64,000 nt of DNA. Source: Magicicada septendecula (lineage: Eukaryota; Arthropoda; Insecta; Hemiptera; Cicadidae). The position numbers and the translations under genes are program-made. Of this stretch, positions 46,905-57,296 are shown one piece after another. The stretch is taken from positions 126,331,927-126,395,926 of the forward strand of contig CM068367.1 of the NCBI GenBank assembly GCA_034769895.1. Reading direction: 5' to 3'. How positions within the stretch are numbered: the stretch's first letter is position 1; each line of letters opens with the position of its first letter. The notes beneath the pieces are model-generated. The model saw only the letters and a program-made list of their open reading frames with translations, was not told where the DNA came from and searched no databases.

Positions 46905-46930
46905 GAAAGAAAGAAGAAGAAGAAGAAAAG
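46905..46930 (+). repeat. (GAA)n tail of the RTE
   Basis: GAA/AAG repeats right after the ORF stop, the likely simple-repeat 3' end of the element. Confidence 0.8.
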
Positions 46931-46949
46931 AAGGAGCTTCAAAAGAACA

Positions 46950-47190
46950 TGTTCTGACATTTAAAAAACTTCAAAAGCAGCTGAACTTTCTTAAAAGGTC
47001 ATAATGTGTGACAAAACGTTTCCTCTCTGATCAAGAGTTGCCTAAAAGGGAACCACTTTCAATTCATAGAAAAGTTAAAGCAAAAATGGCAAATCTACTA
47101 AAGGAGCTTACAGATGATCACTGCAGCACTATACTTCCAACACTGGAAAATTCGAAAAGAATATTGTGTGAAAAGGGAAGGGGATAAATG
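46950..47190 (+). pseudogene. Mariner 1 transposase, C-terminal fragment
   Basis: Contains VKAKMANLLKELTDDHCSTI and LENSKRILCEKG, equivalent to the mariner tail (VKAKxxxxLKELTExDFQHCFxxWKxRMERC). The catalytic middle of the transposase, including the DDD residues, is missing on both sides of the RTE, so mariner 1 was already internally deleted or the insertion removed sequence. Confidence 0.65.
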
Positions 47191-47731
47191 TTAAAATATA
47201 ATATTTAAAAATAAACCACATTTATGAAGCCAGTACAGTTAGTTAATAGCTACACCTCTTATATACTGATGTAGAAATGTTAACAATGATCTTCACTTAA
47301 TCAAGCCTAAACATCAAATATGGGCATGAGGGAGAAAGAACTCATCTATGATTGGTCGAAGGAACAAAATAGACAATAAAGGTTATTAGGTATGCCTATT
47401 ACAATAAGAAAACAAGACTTATACAAGGCCATATTAAAATACTTACATGATCAAACGCAATAAGTGACAGGATCAATGAGGAATGGACAAATATATGAAA
47501 TTCTCTTTATTAGATAGGTACTGCATGAGGTTAAAAAAAAGGTGCAAAAGAGAGCTAAGACATCTAGAACAATGAGACGAAAAAAAAAATCAAACAAAAA
47601 GACAAAAAACATAGAAAACACTTGTGTTAAGAGACCAATGAAAAAAAATTATCAAATTATAAGTATAACACTACCGACTTGGAACACAAAGTTTTTTATT
47701 GGTAAAAATTGTTACCTTATAGCTTGAACCA

Positions 47732-47758
47732 GTTTTCTCTTATTATAAGCTTCATCAG
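47732..47758 (-). ncRNA. Hammerhead-like motif, PLE 3 tail
   Basis: On the minus strand CTGATGA, a short stem-forming AGCTTATAATAAG and GAAAAC, directly after the end of the PLE GIY-YIG frame. The core matches CUGANGA...GAAA of hammerhead ribozymes with one extra A; activity is not established. Confidence 0.35.
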
Positions 47759-47764
47759 AGGCTC

Positions 47765-47975
47765 CCAATGGGAGCACTGTCCATCTTGTTGTCTGTTCGC
47801 TTAGGATGTCGTTTTTATGTGTTTGTATATTTCTAGTTGTTCAAGAGTATCTAGTTTTCGGCCTTTTCTGTGTACGTGTAGAATATCCATGTTGGTGTTG
47901 ATGTTTGTGTATGTGTGGTTTGATTCAATGAGGTGGTTTGCAAAGGTGGATTCGGTAGTGGAGTGTAGTGCCTTT
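47765..47975 (-). pseudogene. PLE 3 remnant, C-terminal end of GIY-YIG region
   Basis: Minus strand: STTESTFANHLIESNHTYTN, INTNMDILHVHRKGRKLDTL, EQLEIYKHIKTTS, the conserved end of PLE proteins (SxFAxHxxExxHxx...MxILHxxxKGxxLxxLExxEIYK). The nuclease core upstream is not recognisable. Confidence 0.75.
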
Positions 47976-48191
47976 GCACAACAAAATCAAAAAATTATCA
48001 AGTTGTGAATAAGGCAAAAACTCTACTTGGCAAATATGAAAAAGCATCAAACCATGAATCAAATAAAGAACGGTGTAACATGTTGAATACCAAAATCATC
48101 AATGAAAATATCTTTAAACCTACTTTCGATAGTATGTGAACATTATCAAAAGGGTTTGGCTTTTACCATCATTCAAATTTACTTACACAAC

Positions 48192-48227
48192 GTTTCAACC
48201 ACTAAAAAAATCTGTGGTCATCTTCAG
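48192..48227 (-). ncRNA. Hammerhead-like motif, PLE 4 tail
   Basis: CTGAAGA (48221-48227), a stem ACCAC/GTGGT, and GAAAC (48192-48196) on the minus strand, within AAATTTACTT-type sequence also found in the inverted copy. The stem is separated from the core by one or two bases, unlike a canonical hammerhead. Confidence 0.4.
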
Positions 48228-48519
48228 GTATAAATTAAACTACCATATTAAATACTAACTTACGACTACCCAAGATTCATTCCCTAACAAGTGTGAATCA
48301 TCAAAAGAAAACCACCACCAACTTAAAGCTATAGACAAATTATATAAAAAGAAGAAACCCTACTAATCCTGTAAGTCCGCTGGGCAAAGCCAGGAAGCAC
48401 AATGGTGACACAAGCTTACACAATGAACAACATCAGAAATAAGTAATACCCTGTTTAAATACCTATCTTAGCAACCTGGGTCCACCCCCACAGCTAACGA
48501 TATCCACTTGATCTCACAG

Positions 48520-48665
48520 ATTCTTTATGTTATTCATCCCATACATGTTTAGCTGATTTAGAAATATAAGTCTTCCCTTCTTTAATGTTTTTTCTATGTT
48601 CTGGCAGATGTACTTCCAAAGGTCTTGAAGTTTCACAAAATTACTGTAAGCCACGTTCACATTAT
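48520..48665 (-). pseudogene. PLE 4 GIY-YIG C-terminal fragment
   Basis: Minus strand: RPLEVHLPEHRKNIKEGKTY then ISKSAKHVWDE, resembling the Arg-rich helix and the K-SA-AxH-WExxH block after the GIY-YIG core. Stops and a shift follow. Confidence 0.5.
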
Positions 48666-48935
48666 ATAACATTTTTTAATTCTAATTTTGGTAGTTTGGG
48701 CACTGTATTATACCGAACGTTCCTATAGTGTTACAGGGAGTGAAGCAGTGGATATTTTATTGTGATCCTCTGAATTATATTCGAAATGCCCTGAACATAT
48801 GGAATAACTACCTTACCCTTCACATCCTCGTTATTTTTAATATGAGTGATCTTTCTCATAGGTAAAGGTGTTATCAATAAACCTCCGACTACAAACATTG
48901 TTTGCTAAGTTTCTAAACAATATTATTGACTTATT

Positions 48936-49148
48936 TTAAAAATATTCTTCATTAGAAAATACGGCCTCAGCACAGCATTGTAAAGTTATAATAACCCCAC
49001 TATTGTGATCAGGATAGTAAGATAATTTATGGATATACTGAACCGTATGAGTCTGTTTATGTAAATCCTGATTAAAAATGACTAACATATCCAAGAATGG
49101 CACAGAATTATTTAGATACTCAAAAAATTGCTTTTGTCTGTTGTTCAC
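48936..49148 (-). pseudogene. PLE 4 reverse transcriptase fragment
   Basis: Minus strand: FEYLNNSVPFLDMLVIFNQD, THTVQYIHKLSYYPDHNSGV, IITLQCCAEAV, matching the PLE RT thumb region (VPFLDVLV...YRKPTHTxRYLxxxSxHP...KxGVIxxLxxRA). Confidence 0.75.
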
Positions 49149-49569
49149 TGTGTGAACTTGTGTAAGTGTGTTATGCTTCCTGATTCTGCTCTGTGGACTT
49201 GCAGGGTCAGTAGGGTTTCTTCTTTTTATATAATGTTTCTATAGCTGTAGGTTAGTAGTGATTTTTAACAATATTTATTTTGTTAGTGAACTTGTTAGTG
49301 AATGAATTTTGCAGCTTGTTAGTGAATGAACTTGGGTACGTTTATGTTAGTACATGTATTTAATGTATTAGTTTAATTTATATGTACAGCTGAAGATGAC
49401 CAAGATTTTTTTTTAAGTAAATTTGAACAATTGCAATAGTCTGGCCAAACCCTTCTAATAATAAATGAAAAGCTTCAAACTACCTGGGAAGTTATATTGC
49501 TTGAAAAATGAGCTGGGTTTTTGAAAAAACAATTTTGCACTTTCAGAGGTTTTTACTTTACAGTGGTTA

Positions 49570-49735
49570 ATCCAGAAGCATAATGAATTCAAGTTAGAGT
49601 CGTATCTAGTTTTCATAGATTATGAAAGTGCATTTGATTGCATCCAAAGGGGCAAAATGGTCCAAAATACAAGAAACATTGTATCAGAACTCCACATGGA
49701 AACACCATAATTGTAACTAACATGGGCATAAGCAA
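49570..49735 (+). pseudogene. Non-LTR reverse transcriptase scrap
   Basis: Reads HNEFKLESYLVFIDYESAFD then CIQRGKMVQ, the FIDxEKAFDxxxR block of a LINE RT (first catalytic Asp), followed by SELHMETP. Too short and decayed for family assignment. Confidence 0.5.
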
Positions 49736-49739
49736 GATA

Positions 49740-50300
49740 TTGTTGTTGTTGTTGTTGTTTCCAATGGCTTAATTTGGCTCACACCATTCTTGATCTAGCT
49801 TTCCAATAAAGACCAGGTAGGTCTTTTCTATTCTGTCTTTCTTTATCCAGTTTTTCGCAGACCAGGAGGTGGTCCTTGTCCTTTTTCCAGGGCATTCACA
49901 AAGAGTGCATATCCCAGAAGGGAGGATGTTGATCCTGTTGAGGTGCCCTGCTAAGCAGTCGTGTCCTGTTGCCATCCAGAAATTGGCAACCGAAGATCTT
50001 CTTGGAAGTTCTTTGTTCTCAATGTAGAGACTAGATATTTTCATATAGTTTGCCTTTCAAATCATCTTTGGTTCTGTGATAGAAGGAAGTCTGGCAATGC
50101 TTTTAAGTTGTTTAATTCTTCTATCTATTGTACTAAGTCTTGAAGGATTCTGTTTTATAGAGGTGCCCTTTTCAGCCAATTAGTCCGCTGCTTCATTGCC
50201 CTTCAGTCCTCTGGTCCTCTGTGTGACAAAGTTGGTCATGTCCGCAGGATACTTTAAGCTGTATGTGTACCCTGGGTAGTCTTAAATGATCAGCAGCATT
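49740..50300 (-). pseudogene. Jockey/I-type retrotransposon 3' end (RNase H and tail)
   Basis: Minus strand: YTLKYPADMTN and GNEAAD with LAEKGTSIKQ correspond to the end of an RNase H domain (W.PxHxxIxGNExADxLAKxG). Then VANFWMATGHDCLAGHLNRI and ILPSGICTLCE resemble the post-RNase H RTGH...C..C block of Jockey/I elements. The ORF stop is followed by (AAC)n at 49740-49757, a typical simple-repeat tail. Confidence 0.65.
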
Positions 50301-50439
50301 GGCTAATAAGCTTCCCAAAGATAGAAAGCCAAACACCAAATGAAGCAAAAAAAAAAGAACAAAGGAAAAACAAAACTGCTCTTCTCAGGGCAAACACTGA
50401 CAAACTTCAAAACCAAAAAGCAAAAAGAGGTAATTTTAA

Positions 50440-50930
50440 GAACCTAACATTTAATAATTTACATTGGAACGCAGGTGGATTATCCCAAGCAAAGAAGAAT
50501 AACATATTACTACAACTCAACAAACACAACACTGACGTCTTCTTTATAACAGAGGCAAATATCACTGAAGAAAATAATAGCTACTTTGTAATTAAAAATT
50601 ACAAAATGAACTATCTGTTTAAATCAAGACAGATAGTAAGCAGTATCTTGATAGGAGTGAAGGACAGCCTGGTCTCTGAATTTAAGGTGATTAAGGAAAT
50701 GTCGAACTATGATCTGGCGGAGATAGCAAGGGTTATGGTATGGAAGGAAAATATAAGAAAGATATTGAGCTCCAGAAATTAGAACAAATTGAGGTGTTCA
50801 GCAGGAATGCATTTACCTATGAGAACCTCATATGTGTGAGGTTTTATCAAAAAATTTGTGCAACTTTTGTTTATTTAAAAAATTACGTCTTGATTCATCT
50901 ACATTTATATTGTCCCCCTTAAAGTAATCT
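50440..50930 (+). pseudogene. Jockey/R1-type endonuclease scrap
   Basis: Plus strand: LTFNNLHWNAGGLSQAKKNN, ILLQLNKHNTDVFFITEANI, then SSILIGVKDSLVSEFKVIKE and YDLAEIARVMVW: the first half of an AP-type endonuclease (QWNAxGL...KxxEL...xxxDVxxxxEAN). A frame break follows and HLYCPP near 50905-50922 is the next conserved motif. The catalytic centre downstream is absent. Orientation is opposite to the RNase H fragment beside it. Confidence 0.65.
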
Positions 50931-50999
50931 TAGCTGCATATAACATAACTATGCCAATGATTTTTGGGTCTTCAGAACATACCTTGAATGCACTTTTTA

Positions 51000-52291
51000 T
51001 GAGGGTTGTCTGGAAAGTAATACCCGTTTTATAATGTAAGAAATGACCAACAGCGATTTTTGAAAGAAACTTTTTATTTAACATAAAATAACCTTAATCT
51101 ACTTTTCTGTATAGTTGTTTTTTTATTTAAGGATTTATCATACCAACAAATTTAAGGATCAACGAGTTTATTTATTCCTGCATCATATTCCTCTACCACC
51201 AGTTCTGAGAAAAAGTTGTCACTGTTTCTGTAATTCTTCATCACTCAAAAAATGCTTTCCTCCCAAAAATTCTTTAAGTTTGCAAAACAGATGATAGTCA
51301 CTAGGGGCAAGGTCGGGCTGTAGGCTGGATGTTCAAAAACTTCTCATTTAAATTTTGACAGCAACTCTATTGTTCCGGCCACAACATGGGGCCATGCTTG
51401 TCATGAAGAAACAAAATACTACTAGACAATAAGCCCCTCCTGCAATTTTTTTAAAGCAATAAATGTGTGTCAACATTTATTATGGCTCCACAGGGAAGAA
51501 AGTCAACAAAAAGTGGGCCTTTTTGGTCCAAGAAAGCAGTAGCTAACCTTTCGAGTTGAGGATTCTTGCCTGAATTATTTTTGTTTGGATAGTGAGTAAG
51601 GACCATTCTATCGACTGACATTTACTCTCTGGTGTAGTATATGAGACCCAGGTGATATCTCTCCTGTGATGATGTGTGTCAGGAATTCATCTTCCTCCTT
51701 CAAATAATGATAAAAAGACTGTAATGTCCACACAATTTTTTTGTGTTTATCACTAAGACTGTGCAGAATCCACCTTGCATACATTTTTTTGTAATGGGTG
51801 AATGGTGAAGGGTTCAGTGTGAGAAACAAATGAAAAATTTGCACTAATTTCACTGAGTGTGACATGCCAATCCTGTTTCATGATTTCATCAACTTGACGC
51901 AGCAAATCGTATGTTATGGCGGAAGGACAACTTATTCATTCTTCATCAAGGATGTTCTCTCTCCCTTCATTAAAACTGCAACACTATTCCCATACTGATG
52001 ATTCATCCATCACATCACCATACACTTTATTGATCTGAGAGTAAATCTTACACAGTCGCATATTCCTTATATGAAGGAATCAAATCACAGATCTCACTTC
52101 CCACACAGCGTGATTCTCAACTTTATTTAAACATGTCAAACATGCACAGAATCAATGAAACTGTTAGGAACACAATGAAACATCACACAGACTAATTAGA
52201 CACAACAATGAGAGTTTCTGAACAGGAATAGGCATGGAACCACTGCAAGCTCTGAATGTGGAAATGGGTATTACTTTCCAGACAATCCTTG
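51000..52291 (-). mobile_element. Mariner 2, full-length size (1292 bp)
   Basis: Inverted ends: GAGGGTTGTCTGGAAAGTAA from 51001 and, reversed, AGGATTGTCTGGAAAGTAAT at the right, with TA outside both (50998-50999, 52292-52293). The length is normal for mariner. The two ends differ at few positions in 25. Confidence 0.85.
51180..52060 (-). pseudogene. Mariner 2 transposase
   Basis: Minus strand blocks in several frames: IYSQINKVYGDVMDESSVWE, a stop, CCSFNEGRENILDEE (HTH region), ITYDLLRQVDEIMKQDWHVT LSEI (second half of the paired-like domain), YARWILHSLSDKHKK, DEFLTHIITGEISPGSHI (the first catalytic motif, normally ITGDETW with Asp changed to Glu here) and QPDLAPSDYHLF (third catalytic region, 51290-51320). 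Several stops and frameshifts; dead. Confidence 0.82.
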
Positions 52292-52319
52292 TAATATTGC
52301 CTTGAGCTTGCTCTACAAC

Positions 52320-52560
52320 TTTTCTTTTACATCTTCAACAGTCACAAAATGTGCTTCATTGATGTGAACAGAAACAACAACATTGGGACATATTTAGTGA
52401 ATATGTTGGTTGTAGTGTCATTACAGTGTTTCTCTTTGTCTAAAATTCTTGAACAAACAATGACATGCATTATTGAGGAGTATCCTTCCATAAATTTATC
52501 TGTTTTCTACGAATAGCTTCATGCAAGTGGCATAAAATGCTGACACTTTTCATTATTATG
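52320..52560 (-). pseudogene. Second mariner-like scrap beside mariner 2
   Basis: Minus strand: LCHLHEAIRRKQINLWKDT, then FVQEF, a stop, TKRNTVMTLQPTYSLNMSQ, which fits the mariner segment LxxLREAIRRKRPDLW...LLVREFLAKNNTxxLPQPPYSPDLAP with heavy decay. It lies just outside the right end of mariner 2, so it is a separate, older copy. Confidence 0.5.
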
Positions 52561-53558
52561 TAAATATATATGGAACACAAAACACATCATCTGTGTTTCA
52601 CAAAACACATCATCCATGATCATCTTACCATGGATACATGGTATTCACATGATCTTCATTTGATTACCAAGATCTTCAACTCATTCACGACACTCTTTGA
52701 AGCCTTTGTTCTATTTCTAACCACCAGTTCATGCCCATCAGACTCAACAGAAGCCTTCTTACAACATGTTCACCATAACAGAGCATTTTATTTCACTCTT
52801 TACACAAAATTTAATCTATGTTCTTCAATTCTGCATTGCAGAACATAAAAAAAATCACCTAATACAGCAAAACACAAATTACTAAACTGCTGTCAAGTTT
52901 GAACTATGCACACCCACTACAGCTAAAATTTTAGACACTTATTACTATGATGCATACCAACATCACATAAAAGCAATTTTTTAAATCAAACACGTAGCAT
53001 GGGAAATAAAAAATTGTGTGAACATTTTTGTCACACCTTGTACATTGTTCAATATCAGTACAGATATGCTATGAGAATGGAAGAAGAATGCAACTTTGGA
53101 ATACTTATGAATCAATATGAATTTTTAAATATTTTGCTATTTGCTGATTACAAAGTTTCAATCCAGGATCGAGGAAATACAATATTAATTTATACTTCAT
53201 TTGGCACCAAGCAAAACATTTTATTTAATAAGAAATTAAAAAAACATGCTTGGTAGTTTCACACAAATTTTATTATCAGATTCTGGACAATTGTTTCAGA
53301 ATCTATTTTCTAAAAGTTACATGAACAACATGAATTATTTCAGTTAAAGATATTTATGTAATTCTTTGAAATTGCCTTGCTAGCTAAAATTTTATTCATT
53401 TTTTGTTAATAAAGTTAATTTTGTCAAACTGTCAAATGTTTTTAACTTCTTATTAATATTACTGTTGTTTTGAATGTTCATCTTCTTCATTCACAGCACT
53501 TAATGAATATTAATTGTTAAACTTTCACTTGTGAACTTACTTTGTTTTTTCTGTATGC

Positions 53559-53586
53559 GTTTTGGCATGATGTGCGCCTTCTTCAG
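53559..53586 (-). ncRNA. Hammerhead-like motif, PLE 5 tail
   Basis: Minus strand CTGAAGA, AGGCGCACATCATGCC and AAAAC (GAAAC expected), then GCATACAG. The only trace of this PLE copy. Confidence 0.35.
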
Positions 53587-53872
53587 CGGTGTGATACAGA
53601 ATGTCTTATTAATAGTGCAAATATACTGCAGTTGGCTATTCACAAACTACATCAGTCATGTATAAATTCGAAATCTCAATACAAAAATCAAGATCAAAAT
53701 ATTTTTATGGGAACACTTCCAGAATAGAGAAGAATTGTTACTGGTAATCAAATCACAGAATAGATAAAAAGTCTTAAATATTGTAACGACTATAATCTTT
53801 TTCCTCCTTTTTATAATAATATTTATTAATTATTTTATTTACATTACTTTTAATAAGTTGAAATACTTTTAC

Positions 53873-53890
53873 GCCCCATGTTGGAAGCCA
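53873..53890 (-). promoter_or_regulatory. Primer-site remnant of LTR element 5
   Basis: TGGCTTCCAACATGGGGC on the minus strand matches 15 of 18 bases of the Gypsy-type primer site TGGCGCCCAACGTGGGGC. Confidence 0.55.
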
Positions 53891-53893
53891 ATC

Positions 53894-55500
53894 TGTAACG
53901 ACTATTATTCTTTAAATCTCTTTCTTGATTATTATTATTATTATAGAGTATAAAATTGGATTTATTAAGATGAAGTTCTTTTAGAACCCGCGTTGAAAGC
54001 GTCAATTTATAACGTAGTGAAAACTTGGTCGTTCTCTTTTTATAATTATGTTGAATTGTTTTTTACTTTACTTTGTATGTAATTTGGTTTATTTAAATTT
54101 TATTTATTTTAATATAAAATTAATTATTAACCTTCAGAGGGTTAGTGAGTTATAGGGTTCACTTCGATCAACGATTTTAATTACCGTAGCATAATAATGC
54201 GATTGTAAGCCGGAATTCCTCCTTATTTTGATTTTATTAAAGAAAAAAATAATTATTATTTGTCTAATGGTTTAGTAAAAAATTAATAATTATTTCATTT
54301 GTATGGCGGGACTAGGCTTGTCAATGTTTGCATTCAATTGTAGTATCGAGTTGCCTATTGGAGGTTATCTTCGTGATATTTTATCTATGATGAAGTTCAA
54401 ATCGCAGAAAATGTTTTACTCTTCTTTTATCAAACAATAACCCTGTAATTATATTTTACTCTATAAATAAAAACACATTTACCATTAATTGGGAATAATT
54501 ATTAACATTTATTTTCATGAATTCTGTTTAATAACTCTAAGGTCGAAGTTGTTAATTGCCCGTATCGACTCTTCTTCTCAATTCAATTTCTTTCTTACCT
54601 TTATTTATTATATTAATCTTTCGGGTTCTTTAGACTGCTATTAAAAAGTTCGAAAATGTCAACAAGAAGTACAATACATTACAATTATATAATTCTTATT
54701 GACTAGTACAAACAAAATTAATTTTAATAAAGTGTGACAAAATAATAATTCAATTTAAATTGCCAATGCAATGCATTATGGTTCATCCCAGCATTCAAAG
54801 TAACATTCAAGATGGCGGCTTGTTGTCCAATTAATTCTGTGTGAAATGTATTCACCACCAGTTATTTCAAATAAAATAAATTACACTAAATGTTCACTGT
54901 GTTTAAATTAGTTTTCTTTTTCTTTCCACTAGTGTTCTGTTGAAAAAAGTGTTAGTTGAGTTAATCTTGGTGTCATGTAGTTGTAAAAGTGGTATTATAA
55001 AAAGGTTAAGTCTCACCAACTTGTATAGATATTTTTTCACTTTTTGTTTTCTTTTTTAATATATTTTTTTTTTACTTGTTCTTCTTTTATTTATTATTAT
55101 TTTATATTATCTTCATTTCTTCCTTCTGATTTAGATTCTGTTTTATAAAATTTTTACTTTTTTTCTTCCACTTAGATTTGATCCTTCGTTATACTTTGTG
55201 GCTCATAGCTGCACAGAGGTGTCCTCAATACTTTCGTGTCTAATAATAGAATGTTGAGTTGTTCTTTTTCTTTCAACTGTCTTGACCAAAATTAACAAAA
55301 TTCCTATTGGTCAATACCGTTGGGTTCAGGGGTCATGTGACCCTGATTATTTAAAATAGATAGTTTTTACATTTTATACTCCAAATTACTCCCTATTTAA
55401 TACTTAACTGGACTTAAATTGATTTACAAAGTGATCTTCCTGATAGAAAGACAAGCATTTTGATATCTCACTTGATATGTTTGAGTGTCCTAATAGATAT
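53894..55500 (-). repeat. LTR 5 (minus orientation), right edge uncertain
   Basis: Begins TGTAACGACTATTATTC next to the primer site. The same start motif (TGTAACGACTATAATC) also occurs at 53777, suggesting the left LTR edge of the same element with its internal part deleted. The block is collinear with 61905-63350: GATGGCGGC (54812) versus ATGGCCGCC (62694), CCACTAGTG (54928 region) versus 62808, and TCAACTGTCTT...ATTGGTC...TCATGTGACC (55275-55345) versus CAACTGTCTTC...ATTGGCC...TATATGACC (63098-63206). Confidence 0.45.
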
Positions 55501-56432
55501 TTTTTCATCTTTACAAAATTCTGTTTTATAGGTCTTCAAGCAGTTTGACATTTACAAAATTATATTACAATTCATTAATCTATTTAAAATGTTGTTACCA
55601 CTATAAAAATAGGGCCTATCTTAGTAATTTTACTATTTCTTATTGATTTACAGTAATTTGATAGTTTGCCAATAATATTATGTTGATATTGGCCTATATC
55701 TTGGTACTTCTTTGTACAATTTATAAATGTTATGTAGCCTGTTGGCTTAATAAATTTTGATTAATTATAATTATTCCATGAAATAAAAAATAAAAACATA
55801 AACGTGAAACAAACATATTAAACAATATTATGGCCTTATGGCTAAAACTCTAATTAACATTAAACAACAAAATTAAGACTTCCAACAATTGTCTAATACT
55901 TAATACTAATATTTTTTCTAGTGTCAGTCTATTATGAACTGTCCTTTACTATGATTACACATTAATAATAGGATTCTTAGTCCTGTGAATAAGTTATTAT
56001 CCATTCTGTGTCTTAGCACAACTGATAGTCCTTTCACTCAGGTACATTGACAGATAGTACTTTGTTCACTAGTTACATATGTACATTAATTATGATTATA
56101 CTTTGCATGGTACTTCTTTATTAGACAGTGTGGTCATTTTCTTAGACATTTGTACACATTTTAGACATTGTGAATTATTTTATTAAGGGTAACTTTATAT
56201 TGGGCTTATTCGCTTTTTTGTTCATTCCTCCTTCTGTCACATTACAATATATAAGGTGTAATATGTAATTAAGATATTTGTATATGTATAGGATGTAATA
56301 TGATATATATTAAGATACATGTGACACACACATACAAAGATATTCTAATTTGAACAACTATCAGAGATATATACCACATGTAAGGCAAAGTGTAAGAGGA
56401 AAAACAATGTGAAATAAGTATTAGAGTAATAC
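55501..56432. other. AT-rich stretch without recognised feature
   Basis: Nothing supported. Confidence 0.35.
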
Positions 56433-56483
56433 AATTTTACTAGCGTGGCGTCCATGTAACCGCTGTTGCCGGCAGCAAAATTA
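56433..56483 (-). CDS. Short exon of the armadillo-repeat gene (51 bp, tentative)
   Basis: A strong acceptor, TTTTCTCTTATTTCCAG, ends at 56484 on the minus strand and is followed by codons for NFAAGNSGYMDATLVKL. NxAAGNS after a hydrophobic helix is a signature of importin-alpha armadillo repeats. The first base completes a split codon left by the exon at 57417-57592, and the donor chosen here (TT|GTATTA, 56432 down) leaves the phase needed by the exon at 40137-40530. A stronger-placed donor (CTA|GTAAAA at 56440) would break that phase unless another exon intervenes. Confidence 0.4.
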
Positions 56484-57296
56484 CTGGAAATAAGAGAAAA
56501 TAATATTAATTATATCAAAGAATAAATACTTTAGTTATTGGGTAATTTGAAATCCGAACAATATTAGTAGGAAAAGCATAGGATTGTTTACGGACTACTG
56601 GGCACTTCCAACGTCTTGTGTTGCCGGTTCAGACATCGGCAATGTTTTACTGTGTACGACCACTGACCTCGTACTAGTTGTCACTGTACAAACTGAGGAG
56701 GGACACACACACTCGTCGATCCAATGTGTTGCCTCTGTATAAACTGGCAAAACGCTCAGTTAGCAGCTATGTTCGTTTTCGGAACTGACATTCAGCAGAT
56801 TTTGTACCTATTTGTGTTTTGTTCGTTTAGTCATGTGTTTCTCTGTTTGTCTTTATTATTTTTAATTCGATTATTTGTGTTCTCATTTATTATGTGTAAG
56901 TATAATGAGAGTCAGATCCAGTTGAACTGGGACCCTCTTATTCTCCTAGCGAATGATAGAAAATGCTCTAAAAAGAACACTTGGTACAAGAAAAAAAGCC
57001 TGTCACAATTGGCAACAGGTGTTGTATACTCACGCCACGCCACTAAATTTTGCAAAGGAATGGCAGTACTGCTGTGCTCTAGAAATCTGATCTGAATCAT
57101 AATAAAGAAGTTTTCTGACAAATAGAATTTTCAGAGATATCTTAGAGTGGTAGAGCATAAAGCATTGTAAAAGATTAGTTCATAATATAAGAAATGAGGT
57201 TATATCATCAGAATTAAAATTGCAGTCAACAACAGAAGTATGAACATTGTACAAGGAAAGATTAGTTGGGATATGAAGTGTATGTTTCGAGGAGGA

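Larger units (their letters stand above)
43800..46930 (+). mobile_element. RTE-clade non-LTR retrotransposon, nearly intact
   Basis: A 5' region rich in GC for this window (43800-43950) leads into a single long ORF with endonuclease and reverse transcriptase, a very short 3' untranslated stretch and a GAA-type simple repeat tail (46905-46930), as usual for RTE elements. It sits inside mariner 1. Clear target duplications were not identified. Confidence 0.88.
43380..47261 (+). mobile_element. Mariner 1, split by an RTE retrotransposon
   Basis: Left end CAAGGCGTGGCTACTAAATA and right end (reverse) TAAGAGGTGTAGCTATTAAC are related inverted repeats, with TA just outside each (43378-43379 and 47262-47263). 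Without the RTE insert the element would be close to the usual 1.3 kb but is internally shortened. The transposase halves lie at 43588-43760 and 46950-47190. Confidence 0.7.
48150..49460 (-). mobile_element. PLE 4 remnant bounded by inverted tail copies
   Basis: The minus-strand tail with a hammerhead-like motif at 48192-48227 has an inverted, more decayed copy at 49385-49440. A second inverted pair is TATAAAAAGAAGAAACCCTA at 48341 against 49217-49236 (reverse), continuing over about 90 bases (48338-48425 and 49141-49240). Between them are PLE coding fragments on the minus strand. Inverted terminal repeats around a PLE body are known for this class (pseudo-LTRs in inverted orientation). Confidence 0.6.

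Noticed and set aside
56738-56761. TATAAA followed by a TCAGTT initiator-like motif
   Set aside because: The spacing (about 20 bases) is too short for a normal TATA-initiator promoter and no transcript start is otherwise suggested.
56724-57095. 123-codon hydrophobic frame on the plus strand
   Set aside because: No family recognised and it lies in the intron between two better supported minus-strand exons; T-rich composition explains the membrane-like look.
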